Shown here in pieces: positions 15,930-24,152 of a DNA stretch of 33,255 nucleotides. The notes beneath the pieces were generated by a model, which saw only the letters and a program-made list of their open reading frames with translations, made no database searches and was not told where the DNA came from. Source of the stretch: Acidobacteriaceae bacterium (GTDB lineage Bacteria; Acidobacteriota; Terriglobia; Terriglobales; Acidobacteriaceae); the NCBI GenBank assembly GCA_003152695.1, contig PMAT01000052.1, positions 1 to 33,255 on the forward strand, written 5' to 3'. The position numbers and the translations under genes are program-made. How positions within the stretch are numbered: the stretch's first letter is position 1; every line of letters starts with the position of its first letter.

Positions 15930-17602
15930 TACATCACCGCCGCGGGCTGAAAGCAAACACCAGCGGGGCATCGCTTTCGATTCAGGTGATCTTCGATTAC
16001 TTGCGGAAAGTGCTGCATCACCGAGGTTATTGGCGCCGGCACGATTTGCCCTAAACCGCATATGGAGGTCATGCGCATCGCTTGGAACAGTTCGTCGCAC
16101 AACTGCTTGTCGTCCGGCTTGGACTCACCCGATGACCAAGCCGACAGGATGGTCACCAACTTCTGCGAGCCCACGCGGCACGGGACGCACTTGCCGCATG
16201 ATTCATTGCGGAAGAAGCGAACTGAATTCAAGGCCATGTCGAGCATGCAGCGGTTGTCCGCGCAAACCACGATGGCGCCGGAACCCACCATTGAGCCGGC
16301 ATCCGCGACCGCCTTAAAGTCCAACGGCAAATCCAGCATCGAGGCAGGCAGGTATCCAGAGGATGGTCCCGAAGGTGCAAAGGCTAGCAAAGTCCTGCCA
16401 TCGACCACACCCCCCGCATAGTTAAAAATAAGTTTGCGGTACGAGGTTCCCATCGGCACCTCGAATACTCCCGGACGTACGACGTCACCGCTGACGCCTA
16501 CGAATTTCAGCCCTGTGGATCCATTCACCCCCTGGGCCTTGAACCATTCAACTCCGCGGACCAAAATAGCGGCCGCGAAGATGAAGGTCTCGACGTTGTT
16601 GATCACCGTGGGCATGTTCCACAACCCGTTGGTTCCGGGGAAGGGTGGCTTGTTGCGAGGTTCGGCGCGCTTACCTTCCAACGCCTCCAGCAACGCACTT
16701 TCCTCGCCGCAAATATATCCGCCGGGGCTGACGAAGATTTCCAGGTCGAAGGTGCGACCACTACCCAATATGTCTTTGCCCAAAATCCGCTCGCGATAGC
16801 ATCGCTCGATTTCCTTCTGCAGCACTTCTCTGGGCTCTTCATATTCGTGTCGAATGTAGAGATAGCCTTTCTTAGCGCCGGTCACCAGTCCAGCCAGAAC
16901 CATCCCTTCAATGACCAGGTACGGGAGATGCTGCATGATAAAGCGGTCTTTTATCGTCCCAGGTTCGCTCTCGTCGGCATTGCAGACAATGTACTTCTGT
17001 TTTCCTGCCGCATTGCGCACGATCTCCCATTTCAAGCCTGTAGGAAAGCCTGCGCCTCCCAGACCGCGCAACCCGCTGGCTTTGAGGGTCGCGATCACTC
17101 CCGCGTAATCGGAAGTTTCCAAAAAGCGCTTGACCGCCCGGTATTCGCCGAAACCACCGTAGGGATCAGTACCCAACGGCTGCGCAGGTTGCACCCGGTC
17201 CGATAGGGTCTGCTTTGGCGCAGAAGCCCCGCTCCGAAGCAATTCGACAATTTCGTCTATCGGCAACCCGGCATAAATTTGATCATTGACCGAAAATGCG
17301 GGAGCACTGTCACATCGCCCCAGGCAGGACACATCGCGAAGCGTGAACTCATCGGAGGTTTTGTTCCGAAATACCTCGCGTAATCTAGCCTGCAAGTGGG
17401 GAGCGCCTCGCAGGTGGCACGTCATGTCGGTGCAGACACGCACATCCAGTTTTGGCGGTGGCGTAAGCCGGAAGTGAGGGTAGAAACTGATGACGGTATG
17501 AATCTGGCTTACCGGTATTTTCAGGCGTTGGGACACCCGGTGCAATTGCTCGACGGGAAGATAACCGAACTCCCGCTGGATGGCTCTGAGCTCATCGAAC
17601 AC
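15929..17602 (-). CDS. NuoE-NuoF fusion: NAD(P)H-oxidising flavin/iron-sulfur subunit
   Basis: A 557-residue diaphorase that should carry FMN and exchange electrons between NAD(P)H and iron-sulfur clusters. The NuoE-like part (about 1-125) has [2Fe-2S] ligands Cys57, 62, 93 and 97. The NuoF-like part has the FMN/NADH loop GLRGLGGAGFPTGLKW at 177-192, NADESEPGT near 208, ICGEESALLEALEGKR near 297 and [4Fe-4S] ligands Cys469, 472, 475 and 515. The chain ends with CPAGVC (545-550), a linker seen in diaphorase subunits that continue into a ferredoxin domain (HydB/HndC type), but the ferredoxin is absent. Start: GTG 17602 has GAGGGG six bases upstream and matches the usual NuoE beginning; TTG 17680 would add 26 residues without a good ribosome site. 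First gene of the operon. No other complex I subunit and no hydrogenase or formate dehydrogenase catalytic subunit is in the window. Confidence 0.93.
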   Translation of the reverse strand: MFDELRAIQREFGYLPVEQLHRVSQRLKIPVSQIHTVISFYPHFRLTPPPKLDVRVCTDMTCHLRGAPHLQARLREVFRNKTSDEFTLRDVSCLGRCDSAPAFSVNDQIYAGLPIDEIVELLRSGASAPKQTLSDRVQPAQPLGTDPYGGFGEYRAVKRFLETSDYAGVIATLKASGLRGLGGAGFPTGLKWEIVRNAAGKQKYIVCNADESEPGTIKDRFIMQHLPYLVIEGMVLAGLVTGAKKGYLYIRHEYEEPREVLQKEIERCYRERILGKDILGSGRTFDLEIFVSPGGYICGEESALLEALEGKRAEPRNKPPFPGTNGLWNMPTVINNVETFIFAAAILVRGVEWFKAQGVNGSTGLKFVGVSGDVVRPGVFEVPMGTSYRKLIFNYAGGVVDGRTLLAFAPSGPSSGYLPASMLDLPLDFKAVADAGSMVGSGAIVVCADNRCMLDMALNSVRFFRNESCGKCVPCRVGSQKLVTILSAWSSGESKPDDKQLCDELFQAMRMTSICGLGQIVPAPITSVMQHFPQVIEDHLNRKRCPAGVCFQPAAVM

Positions 17603-17725
17603 CGAGATCCCCCTCAGGCAATGCCTCAACCGTCCGGGCGTCTCCACGGCGTAGGTCCAACCGTAAGCACACCCGGCCAACGGTGCTCACTGTCAAGCTA
17701 ATGTCGCGGGATTGTATCCCACCGG

Positions 17726-17740
17726 ACAGCGGCTGTACAG
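17726..17740. promoter_or_regulatory. Overlapping palindromes in the divergent promoter region
   Basis: ACAGC-G-GCTGT (17726-17736) overlaps the perfect palindrome CTGTACAG (17733-17740), between the divergent NuoEF operon and the pentaheme cytochrome gene. Such nested symmetry may be an operator controlling both directions. TTGACA also occurs on the minus strand at 17696-17691 as a possible -35 element toward NuoEF, without a convincing -10. No regulator family is assigned. Confidence 0.25.
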
Positions 17741-17889
17741 TACGAAATGCGCGGAATTTTGGCTGGCAAACCACCCCTAACCCCAAACTTTTTCCCTCGC
17801 GTACGCCGAATAGGTGTAGAGTACGAAGCCATCAGTCCGACATCTCTTGGCGCGGTAAGAAAGCGTAGTTGCAGCCAGGGCAAACAACT

Positions 17890-19281
17890 ATGTGCATCAA
17901 GAGCATTCTGCGCATTCCGTACTTGGCATCGTTGACAGCGACGGTCCTCATCATCGCGGGCGTGGTAAGTGTTGCCCTCGGGCAAAGTCCTTCTCCTCAA
18001 TCGAGTGATGTGGGGAAGTTCAACGGTCCCGGTGCGTGTGCCGCCAGCAGTTGTCATGGTGGCGTGCAGCCCAAGAACACCACCCGAATCTTGCAGAACG
18101 AGTTTAGTATCTGGGCGGCCCAGGACAAACACGCCCGTGCTTACACTGTCCTATCGAATCCTGTGTCTCTGCGTATGGGCAGGATGTTGCAGCCCCCCGT
18201 CGAACAGCCCAACAAGTCGCCGAAATGCCTCGCTTGTCACGTCTTGTTTGTGCCCGAGAATTTGCGGGCTACAACTTTCAAACTTGACGATGGAGTCAGT
18301 TGCGAGAATTGTCATGGGCCGGCTGCGGGCTGGCTCGGTTATCACACCACCAACGACTGGCAATACGAAACAGCGGTCAACAAACTGGGAATGTACGATG
18401 CCCGCGACCTCGTCAAACGGACGGAACAGTGCCTAACTTGCCATGTGGGTACTGCTGATAAGCAGGTCGATCACGAGATGATCGCCGCCGGCCATCCCGA
18501 TCTGACTTTCGAACTCGATTCCTTCAGTGCGGCCATGCCGCGGCACTGGAAAACCAATCGCGAGAACAATACCCCATGGTTTGGCGTGCAGGAGTGGGCG
18601 GTCGGTCAGGCGGTGCAATTGAACAAGTCGCTGCAACGAGTGAGTCGCCGCGCTCTCAGTTCGAGCTGGCCGGAATACGCAGAGCTGGATTGTTTCGCCT
18701 GCCACCACTCCCTGACTGCACCGGCTGATAGCTGGCGGCTTACAACGACTGAGTACTACCAAGGACGCCGCGCAGGCGTCCCCGCCTGGAATGCTTCGCG
18801 ATATGTCGTGTTCCGGTACTTCGCGGAGGTAGTGGATCCGAAGGCCGCGGGACAAATGGAGAAGGAACTGGACCATTTGGCGCTGCAGTTTGCTAAATGG
18901 GATCGGCCGAACGAGATTTCCTCAACTGCACTCAGCGCAGCCTCAACCGTTGACCAATTGGCGCAGCAGATTCGCACACAGCGCTACGATCCGGACCTGA
19001 CTGCGCGAATCATGCTCAAGATCGTTGGCAACGGAGAGACCATAGCCAACTCGGGGGAACGCGCAGCAGAACAGGCAACCATGGCTATCGATTCTCTCTT
19101 CATCGCCTACACGGCGAATACCAAGCTGCCCAATGAGGCGGAGTTGCGGGCGGCCATCAAAACGCTGTTTTCACAGTTGCAAAATCCTTCTGCGTACAAT
19201 GCCGTGCAGTTCAGGGCGCAATTGCTGAAGGTTCAAGCATTGTTACCGCATTCTTCACAGGGCGCAAATGGGCTCCGGTAG
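17890..19281 (+). CDS. Secreted pentaheme c-type cytochrome (cytochrome c554-like)
   Basis: A 463-residue exported cytochrome. Residues about 5-31 form a signal peptide, with likely cleavage near ALGQ. Five heme sites are visible: one CX4CH (CAASSCH) at 50-56, then CXXCH at 113, 138, 181 and 268. The HGGV after the first site and the CENCHGP block resemble the cytochrome c554 group found in several multiheme proteins. The C-terminal third has no heme motif and looks helical. Start: ATG 17890 with AGGG nine bases upstream; TTG 17869 would add seven residues. It is transcribed divergently from the NuoEF operon across 287 bases, so shared regulation is plausible. Possible roles are a periplasmic shuttle between the two decaheme proteins or a terminal reductase of an unidentified small molecule. 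Confidence 0.86.
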   Translation: MCIKSILRIPYLASLTATVLIIAGVVSVALGQSPSPQSSDVGKFNGPGACAASSCHGGVQPKNTTRILQNEFSIWAAQDKHARAYTVLSNPVSLRMGRMLQPPVEQPNKSPKCLACHVLFVPENLRATTFKLDDGVSCENCHGPAAGWLGYHTTNDWQYETAVNKLGMYDARDLVKRTEQCLTCHVGTADKQVDHEMIAAGHPDLTFELDSFSAAMPRHWKTNRENNTPWFGVQEWAVGQAVQLNKSLQRVSRRALSSSWPEYAELDCFACHHSLTAPADSWRLTTTEYYQGRRAGVPAWNASRYVVFRYFAEVVDPKAAGQMEKELDHLALQFAKWDRPNEISSTALSAASTVDQLAQQIRTQRYDPDLTARIMLKIVGNGETIANSGERAAEQATMAIDSLFIAYTANTKLPNEAELRAAIKTLFSQLQNPSAYNAVQFRAQLLKVQALLPHSSQGANGLR

Positions 19282-19337
19282 TGTTTGATTCCCTGGGATG
19301 ACGTTGTCGAGTTGTCTCACCAGAAAGCAAAGCCATA

Positions 19338-22034
19338 ATGGCACCAAGCGTCTCGCCAAAACCGAAACAAACTAACGTGTCCGCGCAACCTGGCCGAGCC
19401 AACACGGCTGAGTACCGACGACTCACCGAACCCTACTCGGGCCCCATTCAGCCCTGGCGAAAATGGGGGCCCTACGTCAGTGAACGCTCCTGGGGAACGG
19501 TTCGCGAAGACTACAGCGCCGATGGACAAGCCTGGAATTACCTCAGCCATGACATGGCGCGCAGCAAGGCGTACCGCTGGGGTGAAGACGCCATAGCCGG
19601 CATCTGTGATCGATACCAGCTCCTGGTGTTCGGCTTCGCTTTCTGGAATGGCCGCGATCCCATTCTGAAAGAGCGGATGTTTGGCCTGACCAACCAGGAA
19701 GGAAATCACGGCGAAGATGTAAAGGAGTACTGGTTTCACCTCGACAACACTCCTACACATAGTTACATGAGGATGCTTTACAAGTATCCGCAAGGCGAGT
19801 TCCCGTATGTAAAACTCATCCATGAAAACAGCGTGGACCGGACACCTGAGTATGAACTGCTCGACACCGGAATCTTTGACGAGGACCGCTACTTCGACAT
19901 CTTCATCGAATATGCGAAAGCCTCGCCCAACGACCTCTGCATTCGGTTAGAAGCGGTGAACCGGGGCCCCGCACCCGCCGAACTTCACTGTATTCCCCAA
20001 CTCTGGTTTCGGAATAACTGGGTGCCGGCCGATCCCAAGCCCGCCGTCAGCCTCCTCGATTCCCACGAGGGTGTTTCTCTGTGCGCCCATGACCCGCGAC
20101 CGGTTCCCCTGACGAATCTCCAGTTTCCCTATGCGCTCGGGCGGACCTTCCTCCACGGCCCTGCTTCAGGCGAAGTCTTGTTTGCCGAAAACGAATCGGG
20201 CGACAGCAGCTCGTTGGGTCTTGGTAAAGGTCCGAAAGACAGCTTTCACCGATTCATCATTCACGGTGAACAATGCGTGAATTCTGATCGCGTTGGGAGC
20301 AAGGCTTGCATTCACTATCGCGAAATGATTTCTCCCGGTGGCTCATTCGTGCTGCGACTGCGGCTGACAGAAGAGTCCTCAACCCAGCCGCTGAGCGAGG
20401 TCGACAAGATTATGACGCAACGGCGCGAGGAAGCCGATGAGTTTTTCGACTCGATCGCGCCCCGCTCTGCCACTCAGGAGGAGAAGGAGATCCAGCGGAA
20501 GGCCCTCGCAGGGATGTTATGGAGCAAGCAGATCTACCTGTTCGATGTCGACAAATGGCTATCTGAGAATGTGAATGGTGACCCTGCGCACGAGGGGAGA
20601 CAAGGAATCCGTAATTCTCATTGGCGCCACCTGAATTCCATGCGCATTCTGGCGGTGCCGGACCGTTGGGAGTATCCCTGGTTTGCGGCCTGGGACTTGG
20701 CGTTTGAATGTGTCACGCTGGCGCTTGTCGATCCTGCCTTCGCGAAAGAAAATCTGTGGCTGCTTTTGTTTGAGCAGTTCCAGCACCCCAACGGCCAAAT
20801 TCCCGCCTATGAGTGGGAATTTTCTGACTTGAATCCTCCAGTGCATGCGTGGGCATGCTGGCGGGTGTATGAAATCGAAAGATCGCAAACCGGCCACGGC
20901 GATGTGGAATTCTTGAAGAAGACATTCCACAAACTCCTGATCAACTTTGCGTGGTGGGTCAACCGGGTGGACAGCCAGGGCAACAATATCTTCGAAGGCG
21001 GCTTCCTCGGTCTGGACAACATCACCGTGGTGGATCGCAGCAGCCAGCGTGAAAATGGAATCATTTTGGAGCAGTCGGATGCAACCGGCTGGATGGCATT
21101 CTTCTGCCTCAACCTGATGAAGATCGCTCTGGAATTGGCCAAGGCGGATTCCACCTACGAAGTATTGGCCACCAAGTTCTTTGAGCACTTCGTCTATATT
21201 TCGGCTGCGATGAAGAAAATGGGCGGCAGAAATTATCAGCTATGGGACGAGCAGGACGGTTTTTTCTACGACATTCTTCGATATCCCAACGGCGACTTTC
21301 ATAAATTCAGGGTGAGGTCGCTGGTTGGACTTATTCCCCTTTACGCCATCGAAGTGTTGCACCGAAGAGACTTGGAGCAGCACAAGACGTTCCTTGCTGA
21401 CATCGAATGGTTCATCCGAAACCGCCACGATCTGGTGGGGCATGCGTGTTGCGCTATCGAGGAAGAGGGTGACCGCCGCTACGTGCTGGGGGTGGTTGAT
21501 CGTCAGCACCTTTCGCGGGTGATGGCCCGATTGCTCGATCCTGCGGAGTTCTTGTCTCCTGCCGGACTACGCAGCCTCTCAAAGTTTCATCTGGAGCATC
21601 CTTTCAACTTTGGGGATGTCTGCTTGCGATACGAACCAGCGGAGTCATCGGAGAGAGTCAAAGGTGGAAACTCAAACTGGCGAGGGCCAGTGTGGTTCCC
21701 CACCACGTATTTGCTTCTCGAATCTCTTGTGCGTTTCAGCGAGGCCTTCGGTCCCGATTTCGGCGTGACGCCACTGGGCCAGGGTGCTCGTGTAACTCCA
21801 AAAGATCTAGCGCGAGACCTGGCGGATCGACTCATCAGTCTGTTCAAGCGCGACGAGCGCGGATTTCGACCTTGTTATGGAATGACCCTCAAGTTCCAGC
21901 AAGACCCACATTGGCGCAATCACTTGCTCTTTCATGAGTACTTCAACGGGGATAACGGCGCCGGCCTGGGAGCCAGCCACCAAACCGGATGGACCGGTTT
22001 AGTGGCCAACCTGATTGATGAGTGGCGCAGATAG
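19338..22034 (+). CDS. GH63-like glycoside hydrolase (MGH1-type glucosidase)
   Basis: A large cytoplasmic enzyme of 898 residues with an N-terminal beta-rich domain (to about 350) and a C-terminal (alpha/alpha)6 barrel of the GH63/mannosylglycerate-hydrolase type. Visible signatures are WFAAWDLAF with Asp453, EWEFSDLNPP near 492, LVGLIPLYA near 660, and HEYFNGDNG followed by GASHQTGWTG near 866-888; the Asp453 and Glu867 positions are candidates for the catalytic acid and base by analogy. Relatives act on alpha-glucosides such as glucosylglycerate, mannosylglycerate or short alpha-glucans; which one cannot be read. No signal peptide. The upstream cytochrome stops 56 bases before this ATG, and the ribosome site (AGAAAG) is weak. 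The next gene encodes a glucose-kinase-like protein, consistent with releasing glucose for phosphorylation. Confidence 0.85.
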   Translation: MAPSVSPKPKQTNVSAQPGRANTAEYRRLTEPYSGPIQPWRKWGPYVSERSWGTVREDYSADGQAWNYLSHDMARSKAYRWGEDAIAGICDRYQLLVFGFAFWNGRDPILKERMFGLTNQEGNHGEDVKEYWFHLDNTPTHSYMRMLYKYPQGEFPYVKLIHENSVDRTPEYELLDTGIFDEDRYFDIFIEYAKASPNDLCIRLEAVNRGPAPAELHCIPQLWFRNNWVPADPKPAVSLLDSHEGVSLCAHDPRPVPLTNLQFPYALGRTFLHGPASGEVLFAENESGDSSSLGLGKGPKDSFHRFIIHGEQCVNSDRVGSKACIHYREMISPGGSFVLRLRLTEESSTQPLSEVDKIMTQRREEADEFFDSIAPRSATQEEKEIQRKALAGMLWSKQIYLFDVDKWLSENVNGDPAHEGRQGIRNSHWRHLNSMRILAVPDRWEYPWFAAWDLAFECVTLALVDPAFAKENLWLLLFEQFQHPNGQIPAYEWEFSDLNPPVHAWACWRVYEIERSQTGHGDVEFLKKTFHKLLINFAWWVNRVDSQGNNIFEGGFLGLDNITVVDRSSQRENGIILEQSDATGWMAFFCLNLMKIALELAKADSTYEVLATKFFEHFVYISAAMKKMGGRNYQLWDEQDGFFYDILRYPNGDFHKFRVRSLVGLIPLYAIEVLHRRDLEQHKTFLADIEWFIRNRHDLVGHACCAIEEEGDRRYVLGVVDRQHLSRVMARLLDPAEFLSPAGLRSLSKFHLEHPFNFGDVCLRYEPAESSERVKGGNSNWRGPVWFPTTYLLLESLVRFSEAFGPDFGVTPLGQGARVTPKDLARDLADRLISLFKRDERGFRPCYGMTLKFQQDPHWRNHLLFHEYFNGDNGAGLGASHQTGWTGLVANLIDEWRR

Positions 22035-22119
22035 CTGTTGGGTCGGATTGCGTTGAAACTGCTCGTGCTTGCGTCAAAAAGGGCAGTACTGCAGAGTGCA
22101 TAAGCATGGAGGTCTGCTG

Positions 22120-22854
22120 ATGGACGTGCTGGCCATCGATGTGGGTGGGACCAACGTGAAAATTCTTGCTACCGGGCAGCAGGAGGGGCGCAAGTTTCCT
22201 TCCGGGCCGAAGCTGACCGCCAAGGCGATGGTCGAGGAGGTCAAGAAACTGGCCGAGGGTTGGAATTATGATGCGGTATCGATCGGATATCCCGGTCCGG
22301 TCGCCAATGGCAAGCCGGTGGCGGAGCCGCACAATCTTGCGCCCGGATGGGTGGGCTTTAATTTCGAACGTGCCTTCGGTTGTCCGGTAAAGATGGTCAA
22401 CGATGCGGCCATGCAGGCCCTGGGCAGCTACAACGGTGGCAAGATGTTGTTCCTGGGATTGGGAACCGGCCTGGGATCCACGATGATCGTGGACGGTACC
22501 CTCGAGCCCATGGAACTGGCCCATCTGCCTTACAAGAAGGCTACTTACGAGAAATACGTAGGCTTGTGCGGATTGAAACGCTTTGGCAAAAAAAAATGGC
22601 GGCGCTACGTCGAGGATGTGGTCGAGCGCCTAACCGCCGCGCTCGAGCCCGCCGACATAGTGCTGGGCGGTGGCAACGTGAGACTGTTGAAGCAACTGCC
22701 CAAGGGGTGCCGCGCGGGCAGCAACGCCAACGCCTTCCTCGGCGGATTCCGTTTGTGGGCCGATGGCAAGCGCCCGTCTGGCCCGCTGGCCGAGGCTCAA
22801 GCTACCTCCGCTGGCGCAAATAAACGGTCTGCCGGCAAAAAGCAGAAACCATAG
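22120..22854 (+). CDS. ROK-family kinase, probable polyphosphate glucokinase type
   Basis: A 244-residue cytoplasmic sugar kinase. The ATP/phosphate loop AIDVGGTNVK (5-14), catalytic Asp95 in MVNDAA, and GLGTGLGSTMIVDG (113-126) mark the ROK/hexokinase fold. The PMELAHLPY block and the lack of the zinc motif CxCGxxGC of typical ROK repressors and kinases point to the polyphosphate/ATP glucokinase branch, so it likely makes glucose 6-phosphate using polyphosphate and/or ATP; phosphoryl donor and sugar are inferred. Start: ATG 22120 with GGAGGT six bases upstream; the frame extends 17 codons further to 22069 but without such a site. The tail after about 218 is a low-complexity Ala/Lys extension. 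It stands between the GH63 enzyme and 6-phosphogluconate dehydrogenase, all on one strand. Confidence 0.82.
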   Translation: MDVLAIDVGGTNVKILATGQQEGRKFPSGPKLTAKAMVEEVKKLAEGWNYDAVSIGYPGPVANGKPVAEPHNLAPGWVGFNFERAFGCPVKMVNDAAMQALGSYNGGKMLFLGLGTGLGSTMIVDGTLEPMELAHLPYKKATYEKYVGLCGLKRFGKKKWRRYVEDVVERLTAALEPADIVLGGGNVRLLKQLPKGCRAGSNANAFLGGFRLWADGKRPSGPLAEAQATSAGANKRSAGKKQKP

Positions 22855-22995
22855 GGTAGCGCAACGAATTATTCCAGAGTTGGAAAGCCAGGTTGAACCC
22901 AAGCCAGCGAATTACAGTTCAACCAACAACCTGATCGGGCGCTACCGGCGGGACCAGTAATCGTCCAACAACGCTGGCGAGAAAGGGAGTCAACG

Positions 22996-24015
22996 ATGCA
23001 ACTCGGAATGGTGGGTCTGGGAAGGATGGGCGCCAATATGGTGCGGCGACTCATTAGGGCAGGTCATAGCTGCACGGTTTACGACGTGTTTCCGAAGAAC
23101 GTGGAAGAGCTGGCCAAAGAGAAGGCGGTCAGCTCCTCGTCGCCGCAGGACCTCGCGTGCAAGTTGCAGAAGCCGCGGGCCATCTGGCTGATGGTGCCAG
23201 CGGCCGTGGTGGACGAGACCATCGCCGGCCTCGTCCCTTACCTTGAGCCGGGCGACACGCTCATCGACGGCGGAAATTCCTATTACATCGACGACATCCG
23301 CCGCGCCAAGGAGCTGGCGCCGAAGAGCATTCACTACGTGGATGTTGGCACCAGCGGCGGCGTGTGGGGCCTGGAGCGCGGCTACTGCATGATGATTGGC
23401 GGGCCGGTTGAGGTGGTGCAGCGACTCGATCCCATCTTCAAGACGCTGGCGCCTGGCAAAGGGGGCATCGACCGCACTCCCGGACGCGAAAAGCTCGGCG
23501 GCACGGCGGAAGAAGGCTACCTGCATTGCGGACCCAATGGCGGCGGGCACTTTGTGAAGATGGTGCACAACGGCATCGAGTACGGCATGATGGCCGCGTA
23601 TGCTGAGGGGTTGAACATCATCCGCTCCGCCAACGTAGGCAAGCAGAAGCACGAGATCGACGCCGAGACCACTCCGCTGCGCGATCCCGAACACTATCAG
23701 TACGACTTCAACCTGGCCGACGTGGCCGAAGTGTGGCGTCGCGGCAGTGTCATCGCTTCCTGGCTACTCGATTTGACCGCGTCTGCGCTGACGGGAGACC
23801 CCCAGTTGGCGAAGTTTGCCGGCAGGGTGTCGGACTCCGGCGAAGGCCGCTGGACGATCAAGGCCGCCATCGACGAGGCGATACCGTCACCCGTCCTCAC
23901 CACTGCGCTTTATGAGCGATTCAGCTCGCGGGGCCAGGCCGATTTCGCGGACAAATTGCTATCGGCCATGCGCTATGAGTTCGGCGGACATTTGGAAAAA
24001 GCGGCCGGGAAGTAA
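22996..24015 (+). CDS. gnd: 6-phosphogluconate dehydrogenase, decarboxylating (short type)
   Basis: Converts 6-phosphogluconate to ribulose 5-phosphate and CO2 while reducing NAD(P)+. The 339-residue protein is the short form, not the E. coli-like form of about 470. The Rossmann motif GLGRMG is at 7-12, the substrate motif [10 protein letters not shown] at 118-127, and the catalytic Lys188 with His191-Asn192 and Glu195 lies in [16 protein letters not shown]. Short-type enzymes are often NAD-preferring, so coenzyme use is open. AAGGGAG precedes the ATG by nine bases. With zwf at 2452 it completes the two dehydrogenase steps of the oxidative pentose-phosphate route in this window; the lactonase is not seen. 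Confidence 0.95.
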   Translation: MQLGMVGLGRMGANMVRRLIRAGHSCTVYDVFPKNVEELAKEKAVSSSSPQDLACKLQKPRAIWLMVPAAVVDETIAGLVPYLEPGDTLIDGGNSYYIDDIRRAKELAPKSIHYVDVGTSGGVWGLERGYCMMIGGPVEVVQRLDPIFKTLAPGKGGIDRTPGREKLGGTAEEGYLHCGPNGGGHFVKMVHNGIEYGMMAAYAEGLNIIRSANVGKQKHEIDAETTPLRDPEHYQYDFNLADVAEVWRRGSVIASWLLDLTASALTGDPQLAKFAGRVSDSGEGRWTIKAAIDEAIPSPVLTTALYERFSSRGQADFADKLLSAMRYEFGGHLEKAAGK

Positions 24016-24152
24016 AGGAGCAACTACGGGAGCGATTCATTCGGGCGCTTTTGGCGCGGATCTATCACAGGCGCAGCAACAGTCGTTGTTCAGAGATCGC
24101 CTAAATCTTAATCTGGGTATACATAACGCGAGCTGACGAGTAACGCAGATAC

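Noticed and set aside
15929-17602. Hydrogenase or formate dehydrogenase diaphorase
   Set aside because: No hydrogenase large subunit, H-cluster protein or molybdopterin enzyme is in the window, so the subunit is described only as NuoEF-like.
17698-18132. 144-codon minus-strand frame across the divergent promoter
   Set aside because: It covers the start of the pentaheme cytochrome and the operator-like region; the translation is basic and without a domain.
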